From NCBI GenBank assembly GCA_017859955.1, contig JAFNAB010000014.1:1-64000 (forward strand): a stretch of DNA of 64,000 bases, written 5' to 3'. Below, one piece after another: positions 43,209-51,561 of this stretch. The notes under the pieces are model-generated. The model saw only the letters and a list, made by a program, of their open reading frames with translations. It was not told the DNA's origin and made no database searches. The position numbers were made by a program, and so were the translations under genes. Every line of letters begins with the position of its first letter. The first letter of the stretch is position 1. The stretch is from Holophagaceae bacterium (GTDB taxonomy: Bacteria > Acidobacteriota > Holophagae > Holophagales > Holophagaceae).

Positions 43209-43742
43209 ATGATCTTGCCCATGAATCTCATGGCACCCTGTCTGCTGGTTGCGAGCCCACTGCTCCTGGACCCCAACTTCCTGCACACCCTGGTACTGGT
43301 GGTGGAGCATGATGAAAATGGGGCCATGGGCGTCATTCTCAACCGTCCTCTTCCCTTGACCCTGAAGCAGATCTGCACGGAGAGCCATCTCGATTACGCT
43401 GGCGAGGAAGGGCTGACCGCTTGGCGGGGAGGGCCTGTGGATCCCCAGCGGGGCATCATCCTGGTGCGCGGAGGGCTGCCCTCTCCCGAGGATCTGGTGC
43501 TGGATTTCACGGACTTCGTGAGCTTCAGAAAGGATCTTCTGGAGTCCCTGCTTCTTGATCCGAGGGCCACCTATCGGCTTTTCCTTGGCTATTCGGGTTG
43601 GGGGCCTGGGCAACTGGAGGCCGAAATGGAAGAGGGGGCTTGGCTGAAGCTGCCCCTGGATCCGAAGTGGGTCATGAGACCTGAGCCCAAAGGCCTCTGG
43701 CAGGAGGCCATAGAGGCCGCCGCCAAGGGGCGGGAGGACTGA
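43209..43742 (+). CDS. YqgE/AlgH-family protein
   Basis: 177 residues. The family motifs CLLVASPLLLDPNFLHTLVL, HDENGAMGVILNRPL, WRGGPVDPQRGIILV and RLFLGYSGWGPGQLEAEMEE GAW (in two parts) match YqgE/UPF0301 throughout. Function in most bacteria is unknown; the name AlgH comes from alginate regulation in Pseudomonas. An ATG at 43221 is an alternative start. The gene is divergent from the membrane protein, with only 19 bases between start codons. Confidence 0.92.
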   Translation: MILPMNLMAPCLLVASPLLLDPNFLHTLVLVVEHDENGAMGVILNRPLPLTLKQICTESHLDYAGEEGLTAWRGGPVDPQRGIILVRGGLPSPEDLVLDFTDFVSFRKDLLESLLLDPRATYRLFLGYSGWGPGQLEAEMEEGAWLKLPLDPKWVMRPEPKGLWQEAIEAAAKGRED

Positions 43743-43822
43743 GGGGATTCCGCACCGTTTGTGATCATGGAGGCTGGCCTCGGGTTGCGGATAGCTTGTA
43801 CGATCGAGGAAGAAGGATTCCC

Positions 43823-44443
43823 ATGACGCTCACCACCTACCTTGGATTTGTCGGCGCCTCTGTGCTTCTCTCCCTGGCTCCAGGGCCCGACAACATCTTC
43901 GTGCTCACCCAGGGCATCACCCGGGGACGAAAAGCCGCCCTGGCCTCCGCCTGCGGCATGTGCAGCGGTGTCACGGTGCATACCATCGCTGCGGCCCTGG
44001 GGGCGTCCGCCATCTTCTACTCCTCAGCCCTGGCCTTCAACCTTGTCAAGTTCGCCGGGGCCGCCTACTTGCTCTTTCTGGCCTACAAGACCATCCGCTC
44101 CCGTTCCGGGATCCACCTCTCCTCGGCTGCGGAAGGGGATGGCTGGGCGCTGTTCAAGCGGGGCTTCATCATGAATGTCCTCAATCCCAAGGTGGCCATG
44201 TTCTTCCTGGCCTTCCTCCCCCAATTCATCAGTCCCGGGGCTAAGTATTTCCCCCTGCAGATGATCTTCCTGGGCATCACCTTCATGGTGCAGGCCCTGG
44301 TGGTCTTCTGCCTCATAGGCCTGTTTTCCGGCAGCATCGGCAACTACGTCCTTGCCCGTCCCAGCATCGCCCGACGTTTCGAGTGGGTGACGGCCGGGGT
44401 CTTCGGGGCGCTGGGCGTTCGGATGGCCCTGCTGCAGAGGTAG
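43823..44443 (+). CDS. LysE/RhtB-family amino-acid exporter
   Basis: 206 residues, six transmembrane segments. The RhtB pattern SLAPGPDNIFVLTQGITRGRK at residues 17-37 (split by family as PGPDN plus G-x-x-G), CGMCSGVTVHTIAAALG, YLLFLAYKTIR and RGFIMNVLNPKVAMFFLAF is complete. It exports amino acids or derivatives across the inner membrane. AGGAAGAAGGATT precedes the ATG. Substrate unknown. Confidence 0.92.
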   Translation: MTLTTYLGFVGASVLLSLAPGPDNIFVLTQGITRGRKAALASACGMCSGVTVHTIAAALGASAIFYSSALAFNLVKFAGAAYLLFLAYKTIRSRSGIHLSSAAEGDGWALFKRGFIMNVLNPKVAMFFLAFLPQFISPGAKYFPLQMIFLGITFMVQALVVFCLIGLFSGSIGNYVLARPSIARRFEWVTAGVFGALGVRMALLQR

Positions 44444-44459
44444 GGGCTTGGCGGTCGCC

Positions 44460-45470
44460 CTACAGCCTCATGGGCTCGTCGTCGTCCTCCTCCACAAGGG
44501 TGATATTGCTGCCGCCTTCGAGCATCACAGCATCTTCGAAGATGTTGTGCAGCTTGGTCTGAAAACGGTCCGCCTGCTGAAGCCGCGGGTCTTCACCCAG
44601 ATCCACGCTCTCCCGGATTAGGGGCCTTATGGTCGTTGGCTCTACCCCCAGGATGCCCCCCAGCAGCTTCTGGGGGTTCATGGCCTCTCCGGTGGCGATG
44701 CGGGTGCTGAACCGGAGGTCCTGACCTTCCCAGGCCAGATCCAGCACCATGGCGCGCACTTCCAGGCGCTTGACCACCTTGCGGCCTTCCGATTTGCCCA
44801 CCTTGTCGATCTCATAGGTGCTGGAGGCGGCGAAGGTCGCCAGGGTCTCCCGGGCCTTTGCCAGGAGCTCCTCCGGGCAAGTCCAGCGCCAATGGGAGGT
44901 CCGGCACAGCTCCAGTACCGGGCTTGCGTAGTTGGGAATCTCCTGGCTTTCCAGCACCCGAAGCCCTTCGACCTGGAGCGGTGGCAGGGGGCCTCGCCAG
45001 GGCTCCCGGAGGGTGATATCGGCCCACTCAGAAAGGCCTGGGACGCCGGGAGGAAGGGGCTGACCCCCCAGCACCAAGGGGCGGGGCGTCTTCCCGAGGC
45101 CCATGGCCAGGGGGACTCCAGCGCTCATCAGCCCCTGGGCTAGCGCCGCAAGCAGGGCCGGAGGGTGAAGCTCGGCTGCGGCTCCAGTGACCTCCAGGCG
45201 GAGTCGGAGGGTCCGGCGGAGGGGATCCTGTTGCCACTGGTGGATACGTCGCTTGCGCGCCAGTTCGGTGGCGGCTTCGAGGGCGGCCTTCAGTGCTGTC
45301 GGGGCCTGCCTTCCCTTCCAGTGGGTCCGGAACCGTTTCGAGGCTTCCTCCAGCACACCCGCCTCGCCTAGCCGACTTATCCATCCCTGGTAATCGCTGG
45401 GGTCCTGGTCCGCCCAAGAGAGAAATGCCTGGATGAGGGAAGAGTCTGGGGATGGGCTGGCCTTCTGCAT
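44460..45470 (-). CDS. DUF2344 / TIGR03936-type protein without radical SAM partner
   Basis: 336 residues. A domain beginning near residue 85 (RLRLEVTGAAAELHPPALLA, then PLPPGVPGLSEWADITL and RVLESQEIP) follows the sequence pattern of the radical SAM-linked DUF2344 domain (SHLDL-like helix, PL-P-GVxSxxEYxDI-L strand), and the later LDLAWEGQDLRFSTRIATGE agrees. In most bacteria this domain follows a radical SAM module. Here the N-terminal 80 residues are helical and no radical SAM gene is adjacent. It is the last gene of a five-gene minus-strand operon. Divergent and of unknown function. Confidence 0.6.
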   Translation of the reverse strand: MQKASPSPDSSLIQAFLSWADQDPSDYQGWISRLGEAGVLEEASKRFRTHWKGRQAPTALKAALEAATELARKRRIHQWQQDPLRRTLRLRLEVTGAAAELHPPALLAALAQGLMSAGVPLAMGLGKTPRPLVLGGQPLPPGVPGLSEWADITLREPWRGPLPPLQVEGLRVLESQEIPNYASPVLELCRTSHWRWTCPEELLAKARETLATFAASSTYEIDKVGKSEGRKVVKRLEVRAMVLDLAWEGQDLRFSTRIATGEAMNPQKLLGGILGVEPTTIRPLIRESVDLGEDPRLQQADRFQTKLHNIFEDAVMLEGGSNITLVEEDDDEPMRL

Positions 45471-45482
45471 CCCTCCAGGATA

Positions 45483-46547
45483 CTACTTCGCCAGGATCCG
45501 CTTGGCCTCGCGCCTCAGCAGTTCAGCCACATTCCGATCCCGGAGTACCAGCTTGAGGTCGTATTCCGTGAATCGTTTCAGCATGTTCAGGGCGATGGGC
45601 AGGGGGGTGCGGGGGTTCATGACAAGATTTTTCACCGTGTTGTATTTCTTCATCCACTCCCGGTTCTGGCTGATGATCCGCAGGACCTCGTCATGGACCG
45701 AACGCATCTGTGCGATGTAGGCTACTTCGCCCTCGGTGATCCGTCCGTTGCGGATCACGGCCACTTGGATGAGGCGGTTTGACTCCCGGACCAGGAGGGT
45801 GCGCTCCTCTTTGCCCCCCTTCTGGGCCAGGAGGATCTTCTGGCTGGTGCGAAGTTTCATGATCCGCTGGGTGAGGCGCAGCGGGACTTCCTGGCCTTCT
45901 TCATCCAACACAGGCTTGGTGAGGCTCTCCCGGAGCACTGCAGGGTCGAGCTCCTCCAGAAGTTCCTCCGGCTTGGGGGGGGGGAGTTCGGACCAAGCCT
46001 TGTCCAGGGTGCCGGCCTCCACTTCATCGATGATCTCGAGACGTTCCTGGGCGAGCTCCGCAGAGATCTGTTTCAGCACATCGCGGCGGAACTCTTCCAC
46101 CTTGCGCTTGATGGCGTACTCCGCCTCCGGGTGCGACTCCAGGAGGTCCAGGATCACCGGGCGCTCGAGCCACAGCACCTGATTGTTCAAGGGGATGTCC
46201 AGGGCACTGCCGGGGAGGCTGGGGATGATCCGCTCCATCCACTCCGCCGTGAGGTTTTCGTGCAGGAGGGCCGCTTCCATGAGGCCGGGTTCCCGACGGT
46301 GCATCAGGATGAGGCCCAAAGGAGCGGGGGGCTCCACGGGGCCGATGATTGCGCTGGCCAAAAGGTCTTCCGGCATGGTCTGGAGGGTCTCCAGGGCCTT
46401 GGGGGTCAGAGGACCTTCCTGGAAGACAGCGTGGGCCAGGGCCTGGAGCAGATCCAGAGGCGGAAGGGGCAGTGCGCCGCCGAGGAGGGCGCCCACCATG
46501 GGCTCGGGGAGCTGCTGATCCAGGAACTTCTGAACAATGGGGTGCAT
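45483..46547 (-). CDS. Conserved helical-repeat protein of unknown function
   Basis: 354 residues from the ATG at 46547 (GGAG five bases upstream; a GTG two codons earlier overlapping the rodZ stop is an alternative). The C-terminal third (LVRESNRLIQVAVIRNGRIT, EVLRIISQNREWMKKYNTVK, LVMNPRTPLPIALNMLKRF) consists of HEAT-like helical repeats, a pattern known from hypothetical proteins of Acidobacteria and Deltaproteobacteria. The middle is Pro/Glu-rich. Function unknown. It sits between rodZ and the DUF2344 gene in one operon. Confidence 0.7.
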   Translation of the reverse strand: MHPIVQKFLDQQLPEPMVGALLGGALPLPPLDLLQALAHAVFQEGPLTPKALETLQTMPEDLLASAIIGPVEPPAPLGLILMHRREPGLMEAALLHENLTAEWMERIIPSLPGSALDIPLNNQVLWLERPVILDLLESHPEAEYAIKRKVEEFRRDVLKQISAELAQERLEIIDEVEAGTLDKAWSELPPPKPEELLEELDPAVLRESLTKPVLDEEGQEVPLRLTQRIMKLRTSQKILLAQKGGKEERTLLVRESNRLIQVAVIRNGRITEGEVAYIAQMRSVHDEVLRIISQNREWMKKYNTVKNLVMNPRTPLPIALNMLKRFTEYDLKLVLRDRNVAELLRREAKRILAK

Positions 46548-46549
46548 GA

Positions 46550-47374
46550 TCACTCCGTGCCTTCGGGGTCGGGGCTGGCTTCCGGATCCGTTTCCGGGGC
46601 GGTCGGGGTGGCCTCGCTCGGGGGAGCCTGGGGGAGGATGGCCTGGCCATCGGCACCGAATTGGCCCGTCCAGGCTTCCGCAACGTCTCCCGGGTGGCGG
46701 ATGCGTTTGCCCGCGACTTCCACTTCAACCACGCCAGCGTTCTTGAGCGTGAGGGTGAAGGGGCCTGGGACCCGAAGCTTCCACGGCTCGGATACCCGAA
46801 GGGTCCGGGTCTGGTCCGTCTGGGGCCCCTGGATGTGGGCTTCGCAGGTGTCCAGAGCCCTCAGGCTCACCAGGACACCCTCCTGGTTGACCCCGGCTTC
46901 GGGGAGCAGCTCCCCCAGTACCGGATAGCCCGGCGTGGAGGAAGGTGCCTGGGGGATCCAAGGCTGACTGGCACGGGTGGGCCTTTCCTCGGGAATGCTC
47001 CGTTTGATGTTGGGCCCGGGCAGAATGAGCCATAGGATGAGGGCCAGGGCCGCAAAGGAAATCCCCGCAGTGAGCACCCGCTCCCAGAGTTCCTTTTTCG
47101 GGTCCGGGAGCTCCTGTTCCAGCCCACCAGGGAGTCGGTCCCAGGCGTCGCCGTGGATGGCTGGGTCCATCTCCAGTCTTTCCATCAGCTGGCGCATCAG
47201 TGGGCGCCCCCGTCCAGGGGGGATGGCCTCCCAATCCTCGCGCTCGATGGCGTCCAGGATCTGGACCGGCAGGTGGATCTGGCTGGCCAAGGCCTCCTGA
47301 CTCAGCTTCAGGAACTCCCGCCTGCGCCGGATGGCCTCTCCAACCCCCGGTGCCTGCTCCATGGCTTCCCTCAT
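46550..47374 (-). CDS. rodZ: RodZ-like protein: cytoplasmic helix-turn-helix, one transmembrane helix, periplasmic domain
   Basis: 274 residues from the ATG at 47374, which overlaps the MoxR stop (ATGA). The N-terminal HTH_25 domain (GVGEAIRRRREFLKLSQEAL) is followed by a Pro-rich junction and the transmembrane helix AGISFAALALILWLILPG at about 105-122. A periplasmic DUF4115 beta domain (VLVSLRALDTCEAHIQG, WKLRVPGPFTLTLKNAGVVE) comes next. RodZ connects MreB filaments to the elongation machinery. No mre genes lie in the window, but ftsW and amidase do. Confidence 0.88.
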   Translation of the reverse strand: MREAMEQAPGVGEAIRRRREFLKLSQEALASQIHLPVQILDAIEREDWEAIPPGRGRPLMRQLMERLEMDPAIHGDAWDRLPGGLEQELPDPKKELWERVLTAGISFAALALILWLILPGPNIKRSIPEERPTRASQPWIPQAPSSTPGYPVLGELLPEAGVNQEGVLVSLRALDTCEAHIQGPQTDQTRTLRVSEPWKLRVPGPFTLTLKNAGVVEVEVAGKRIRHPGDVAEAWTGQFGADGQAILPQAPPSEATPTAPETDPEASPDPEGTE

Positions 47375-48333
47375 GGCACCCACCCCACGGGCGTTTCCCG
47401 AAGGACCTTGCCAAGACTGGCCCGACGTTCCTCCCGGTTGAGGCGGCGATCGTCCAGTGCTCCCCGGTGGGCCATGGTATCCGCCAGGGTCGACTGCAGG
47501 TCATCGGGGGTCGCGAAGGCTCGGCCCTCGAGCCATGCCTCCGCCCGCGAGAGACCCAGCCAGTGGCTGGCGGCCCGGGTCGAACAGAAGCCTCCGTCAT
47601 GCCGGATCCGGGCGATGACCCGTTCAGCGTAGTCCAGGACGGCTTCCGACAGGTGGATGGAGCGGACATCCCGGCGGGCCTCGGTCCATTCCTCGAGGCT
47701 CAGGGCAGGCTTCAGCTCCGGCAGTCGGTCCGCACCAGCCTCATCCCGAAGAATTCGGCGCTCTGCGGCCGCATCGGGGTAGCCCAGATGGAGGACACAG
47801 GTGAATCGGTCCAGCTGGGACTCGGGGAGGGGGAAGGTTCCGGCATGGTCCATGGGGTTCTGGGTGGCGATGACGAAGAAGGGGTTTGGCAGGGGGTAGA
47901 CACCTCTATCCAGGGTGACTTGGCCTTCCACCATGACCTCCAGCAGGGCGCTCTGGGTCTTGGGGCCGATGCGATTCAGTTCGTCCATGAGCAGGACATG
48001 GGCGAATACAGGGCCCTGCTGGAATCGGAAGGCCTGACGATCGGCATCCCAGAGATGAAGGCCAAGGAGGTCGGAGGGGAGGAGATCGTTGGTGCCCTGG
48101 ATGCGCTGGTACGAGCCCCCCATGATCCGGCTGAGTCCCTTGGCCAGGGTGGTCTTGCCCACCCCCGGGAGATCCTCCAGGAGAAGGTGGCCTCCGGCCA
48201 GGAGGGTGGCTACGGCCCGCCTCACCTGGAACTCCTTGCCCACGATGACTTGGGAAAGCGCGTTGACGCCCCGCCGGACCCCCTCCTGGAGGGCTGTGCG
48301 AGTGGGGGATGGCAGGGGGGAAGTGGGGCTCAT
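47371..48333 (-). CDS. MoxR-family AAA+ ATPase
   Basis: 320 residues. Walker A EDLPGVGKTTLAKGL, Walker B VLLMDELNRIGPKTQSALLE, sensor region FVIATQNPMDHAGTFPLPES and a C-terminal lid with RAASHWLGLSRAEAWLEG identify the MoxR type. These ATPases act as chaperones that insert cofactors or mature complexes, usually beside VWA and DUF58 genes. Those partners are absent here; the gene overlaps an NtrC-like regulator upstream and rodZ downstream (both ATGA-type overlaps). Confidence 0.92.
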   Translation of the reverse strand: MSPTSPLPSPTRTALQEGVRRGVNALSQVIVGKEFQVRRAVATLLAGGHLLLEDLPGVGKTTLAKGLSRIMGGSYQRIQGTNDLLPSDLLGLHLWDADRQAFRFQQGPVFAHVLLMDELNRIGPKTQSALLEVMVEGQVTLDRGVYPLPNPFFVIATQNPMDHAGTFPLPESQLDRFTCVLHLGYPDAAAERRILRDEAGADRLPELKPALSLEEWTEARRDVRSIHLSEAVLDYAERVIARIRHDGGFCSTRAASHWLGLSRAEAWLEGRAFATPDDLQSTLADTMAHRGALDDRRLNREERRASLGKVLRETPVGWVP

Positions 48334-49565
48334 GGGGTTCCGCTACCTCCATCCTCCAGGGAGATGTGGTGTTCCCGCAAGCGCTGGGATAGCAGGCGAT
48401 GGGTTATGCCCAGGGCCTGGGCGGTTTCCATGAGCTTGCTCCCGTTGGCCTTGAGGGCACGTCGGATCAACAGAGCCTCCGCCTGCTCCTGGACCCGGGC
48501 CAGCATGGATTCAAGGGGCCCGGGGTCCGGCCAGGAGAGCTCCAGCAGGTTCTGGCTCATGCCCTGGAAGGTCGGCAGAGCCGCCAGAAGGGCATCGGGG
48601 CAGGTCGACAGGCAGCGTTCCGCCAGCCATAGGAGCTCCGCCACGTTCCCGATCCAGGGTCGGGAGAGGAGTTCCCGCTCCACCCTGAGGTCGATGACGG
48701 GGGGAATCCGCCCGATCCTTCGGGCGGCCTGCTCGAGGCTGGCTCTGAATAGAGGGAGCACATCCTCCCTCCGCTCCCGCAGGGGGGCAAGGGAGAGGAC
48801 CAGAACTCCGAGTTTGGGACGCAGGGGAGCCGGGATGCTTTCCAGTGAAGAGGCGCTTCCGGACCAGTGGATTCCTGGAGCGCCCAGGGCCCTAAGAAGT
48901 CCTTGGGTTCCTTCAGGGGAGATGCCATCCAGGTCCTGAAGGTGGAGGGTTCCACCTTTCAGCATGGCCAGTTGGTGTCCCCTGGGGCCTTCGGGCCCCA
49001 GAGACGCGGCGTCCAGGGTCAGGAAGGGGGCTTTGGGATGGCGAAGGGTGTGGAGGCGCCGGGCGCAGCGGGTCCGTCCCGAACCCCGTTCGCCGATGAA
49101 GAGGGTCGAGGCACCGCTTTCGGCCAGGTTCCCCAGGGTCCGGTCCAGGGCGCTCATGCTGGGGGACTGGGCCACCCAGGGTTCCCTTGGGTCGGGGCTG
49201 GGGGCTTCCGTAAGGGCCTGGAGCCGCTCCAGGGTGGCCTGGAAGACGTCCAGATCGAAGGGTTTGGGCAGGAAGTCGTCCGCTCCAAAGGCCATGGCCT
49301 CCACAATGTCACTGGGTTCCCCGAAGGCGCTCATGAGGAGCACCCGGAGCTCAGGTCTCATCCGCTTGGCCCGTTTGAGCAGTTCGAGGCCACTCATGGC
49401 CGGAAGGCGGAGGTCCGTCACCATGATCTCGCAGGGAGTGGCCTCCAGGACGGCTAAGGCCTCCTGGGGGTGAGCCACCGCATGGATCTCCCAGCCAGAG
49501 CCCTCCAGGGCCTGGACCAGCAAGCGCCGAAAGCTATCTTTGTCTTCCACCAGGAGGAGATGCAT
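48330..49565 (-). CDS. NtrC-type response regulator with degenerate AAA+ domain
   Basis: 411 residues. An N-terminal receiver domain (1-115) with the phospho-acceptor in MVTDLRLPAMSG and lysine in FLPKPFDLD is intact. The central AAA+ region starts with GERGSGRTRCARRL, in which the Walker A lysine is arginine, and no GAFTGA loop is present, so contact with sigma-54 is unlikely; ATP hydrolysis is doubtful. A Fis-type C-terminal HTH (LIRRALKANGSKLMETAQAL) completes it. A regulator that may bind DNA on phosphorylation without sigma-54. First gene of the operon that continues into moxR and rodZ. Confidence 0.85.
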   Translation of the reverse strand: MHLLLVEDKDSFRRLLVQALEGSGWEIHAVAHPQEALAVLEATPCEIMVTDLRLPAMSGLELLKRAKRMRPELRVLLMSAFGEPSDIVEAMAFGADDFLPKPFDLDVFQATLERLQALTEAPSPDPREPWVAQSPSMSALDRTLGNLAESGASTLFIGERGSGRTRCARRLHTLRHPKAPFLTLDAASLGPEGPRGHQLAMLKGGTLHLQDLDGISPEGTQGLLRALGAPGIHWSGSASSLESIPAPLRPKLGVLVLSLAPLRERREDVLPLFRASLEQAARRIGRIPPVIDLRVERELLSRPWIGNVAELLWLAERCLSTCPDALLAALPTFQGMSQNLLELSWPDPGPLESMLARVQEQAEALLIRRALKANGSKLMETAQALGITHRLLSQRLREHHISLEDGGSGTP

Positions 49566-49682
49566 CCCCCCAGCTTACTACCTCACAGAAGAGGACGTTC
49601 TACTCGGAATTCATGAAATAGCCTTCGTTGGAGCACATTCCCGCAGCCTCTGCGGAAAACTCATCCCGGGTTGGGTAAAGGT

Positions 49683-49754
49683 CCTTGAGAACCAGGGGGG
49701 GGTCGGATTGCACACAAAAATGTGCAATCCGAAGGGGCCTTGAAAACCAAGGGG
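49683..49754. repeat. Perfect 11-bp hairpin flanked by near-identical direct repeats
   Basis: CGGATTGCACA at 49704-49714 and TGTGCAATCCG at 49721-49731 form a perfect inverted repeat around CAAAAA. On both sides lie near-direct repeats CCTTGAGAACCAGGGGG (49683-49699) and CCTTGAAAACCAAGGGG (49738-49754), the latter itself a short palindrome. The stretch lies in the 207-base gap between the NtrC-like gene and nadE. It could be a structured RNA element, a terminator for nadE, or a small mobile repeat; it has no U-tract. Confidence 0.6.
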
Positions 49755-49772
49755 ATTCCCTGCGGATATCTC

Positions 49773-51485
49773 TCAGAGCCCAGTCAGGGGAATGCGGCGA
49801 CCGCTGCCGAAGGCCCAGGGACTGATCTTCAAGGCGAAGGGCAGCTGGCGGCGCTTGAATTCTGAGTTCCGCAGGAGCCTCAGGATCCTGGGCAGGGCCG
49901 CCCTGGCCTGGGCCAGGGCCTGGCCCTGGAGGAGGTCAGCCAGGTCTTCCTGCAGCGTGGCCTCCTCCCTTCGGGCCTCCAGGAGCGCTGCCAGGATGGC
50001 GTCGAGCTGGGCATAGGGAAGGAGGCTGGCCTCATCGGTCTGGCCCGGGCGTAGTTCGGCCGTGGGCTTGCGCTCCAGGACCCCCCGGGGAACGGCGTCC
50101 CCCAGTTCCCGGGCCAGGGTGAAGACCCGGGCCTTGAGGCAGTCCCCCAGGATGCCGAAGGCCCCGATGCCATCGCCATACAGGGTGAAGTAGCCGGTGG
50201 CGGCCTCACTCTTGTTGCCGGTGTTCAGCACGGCCACCCGGTCCGTTCCCAGCATCCGGTGGGTCTGGACCTCGGTCGTGAGGGCCATGAGGAGGAGTCC
50301 CCGGGAGCGGCTCTGGAGGTTCTCGTCCGTGAGGGAGAAGGCGCGCTCCGGGAAGGCGCCTCGGAGGGAGGCCTCGGCGCCGGCAAAGGGCTCGTCCGCT
50401 GAAAGGCTCAGGAAGTGGATGCCCAGGTGGCGGGCCTGGGCCTCGGCCAGGTCGAGGCTCTCCTGGCTGGTGAAGCGGGTGGGCAGGGCGACCCCCAGGA
50501 CTCGTTGGGGGCCGAGATTCTCTGCTGCCATGGCTGCCACCACGGCGCTGTCTATGCCTCCGGAGAGGCCGATCACGACCCCTTCAAGTCCCTGTTTGGA
50601 GAGGTTCTCCCGGAGTCCCAGGCCAAGGGAATCCCTTAGCCAGCGGCCCTCGGTGGGATCCTCGGGCCAGGCTTGGCCTGGAGTCCGGGTATCCGTGAGC
50701 AGGATCGCCTCCCGGAAGTCCGGGGTTCCCTGCCAGCTCCCATCCGGCAGCACGAGGCCGGAACCACCGTCGAAGGTGAGCCAGCTCTCGGAGCCCACCC
50801 GGGAGGTATAGGCGATGGGCACGCCGTACTTGGCGGCCTGCCCGATCAGGAGACGACGGCGCAGGGCGCGTTTCGATGGGGTGGCCCAGGAGGGGGCGCT
50901 CCCCTGTGGCGTGAAACTGCCCAGCAGGGCCGGGCTGGCGGAGGCGTTCAGGATCAGGGTGGCGCCCTGTTCGGCCAGTTCCGCGATGGGATCCACCGTG
51001 TAGCGGATGGTGCCCCGGGCCAGTTCCGGGTCCGCCCAGAGGTCTTCGCAGATCGAAAGGCCCACACGCTCCCCCAGGTAATCCACCACGGGCTGGGAGG
51101 CCGGGGCCGCATCGAAGTACCGGCCCTCGTCGAAGATGTCGTAGACCGGCAGGATCCGCTTCCTGGCCACATTCCGGACCTTTCCGGCCTCGCACCACCA
51201 TAGTTCGTTCCAAAGGCGGCCAGAGGGGGAGGGGCTGCAGGTCCCCATGACCAGGGGGATCGGACCCGTCAGGGCAGCGAGGCGCTCCGACTCCCTGCGG
51301 GTGCGTTCGCGCAGCGCGCCCTCCCATAGGCGGTCCTCTGCCAGATAGCCCGGTACGGCCATCTCGGGCGTCATGACCAGATCCGCTCCTTGGCGAAGAG
51401 CCTCGCCATAGGCTGCCTCGATGGCACGTCCATTGGTTTCGGGATCGGCGATCCGGCAATTGATCTGGAGGAGGGCGATGCGCAT
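49773..51485 (-). CDS. nadE: Glutamine-dependent NAD+ synthetase
   Basis: 570 residues from the ATG at 51485. The N-terminal nitrilase-type glutaminase domain has Glu in MTPEMAVPGY, Lys in RKRILPVYDIFDEGRYF and the nucleophilic Cys in LSICEDLWADPE. The C-terminal synthetase domain has the pyrophosphate loop IGLSGGIDSAVVAAMA, then RMLGTDRVAVLNTGNKSE and KPTAELRPGQTDE. It amidates nicotinic acid adenine dinucleotide to NAD+. Divergent from the phosphoesterase gene, with 76 bases between the start codons. Confidence 0.96.
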   Translation of the reverse strand: MRIALLQINCRIADPETNGRAIEAAYGEALRQGADLVMTPEMAVPGYLAEDRLWEGALRERTRRESERLAALTGPIPLVMGTCSPSPSGRLWNELWWCEAGKVRNVARKRILPVYDIFDEGRYFDAAPASQPVVDYLGERVGLSICEDLWADPELARGTIRYTVDPIAELAEQGATLILNASASPALLGSFTPQGSAPSWATPSKRALRRRLLIGQAAKYGVPIAYTSRVGSESWLTFDGGSGLVLPDGSWQGTPDFREAILLTDTRTPGQAWPEDPTEGRWLRDSLGLGLRENLSKQGLEGVVIGLSGGIDSAVVAAMAAENLGPQRVLGVALPTRFTSQESLDLAEAQARHLGIHFLSLSADEPFAGAEASLRGAFPERAFSLTDENLQSRSRGLLLMALTTEVQTHRMLGTDRVAVLNTGNKSEAATGYFTLYGDGIGAFGILGDCLKARVFTLARELGDAVPRGVLERKPTAELRPGQTDEASLLPYAQLDAILAALLEARREEATLQEDLADLLQGQALAQARAALPRILRLLRNSEFKRRQLPFALKISPWAFGSGRRIPLTGL

Positions 51486-51561
51486 GGTCGTTGGTCCAAT
51501 CCACACCAGATTACTGCGAGCCTGGGGGATCTGGCCTCATCGTGAGATACTTCTCCCAACC

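Noticed and set aside
48330-49565. Interpretation as a normal sigma-54 activator
   Set aside because: GAFTGA and the Walker A lysine are missing, so the standard mechanism is not supported.
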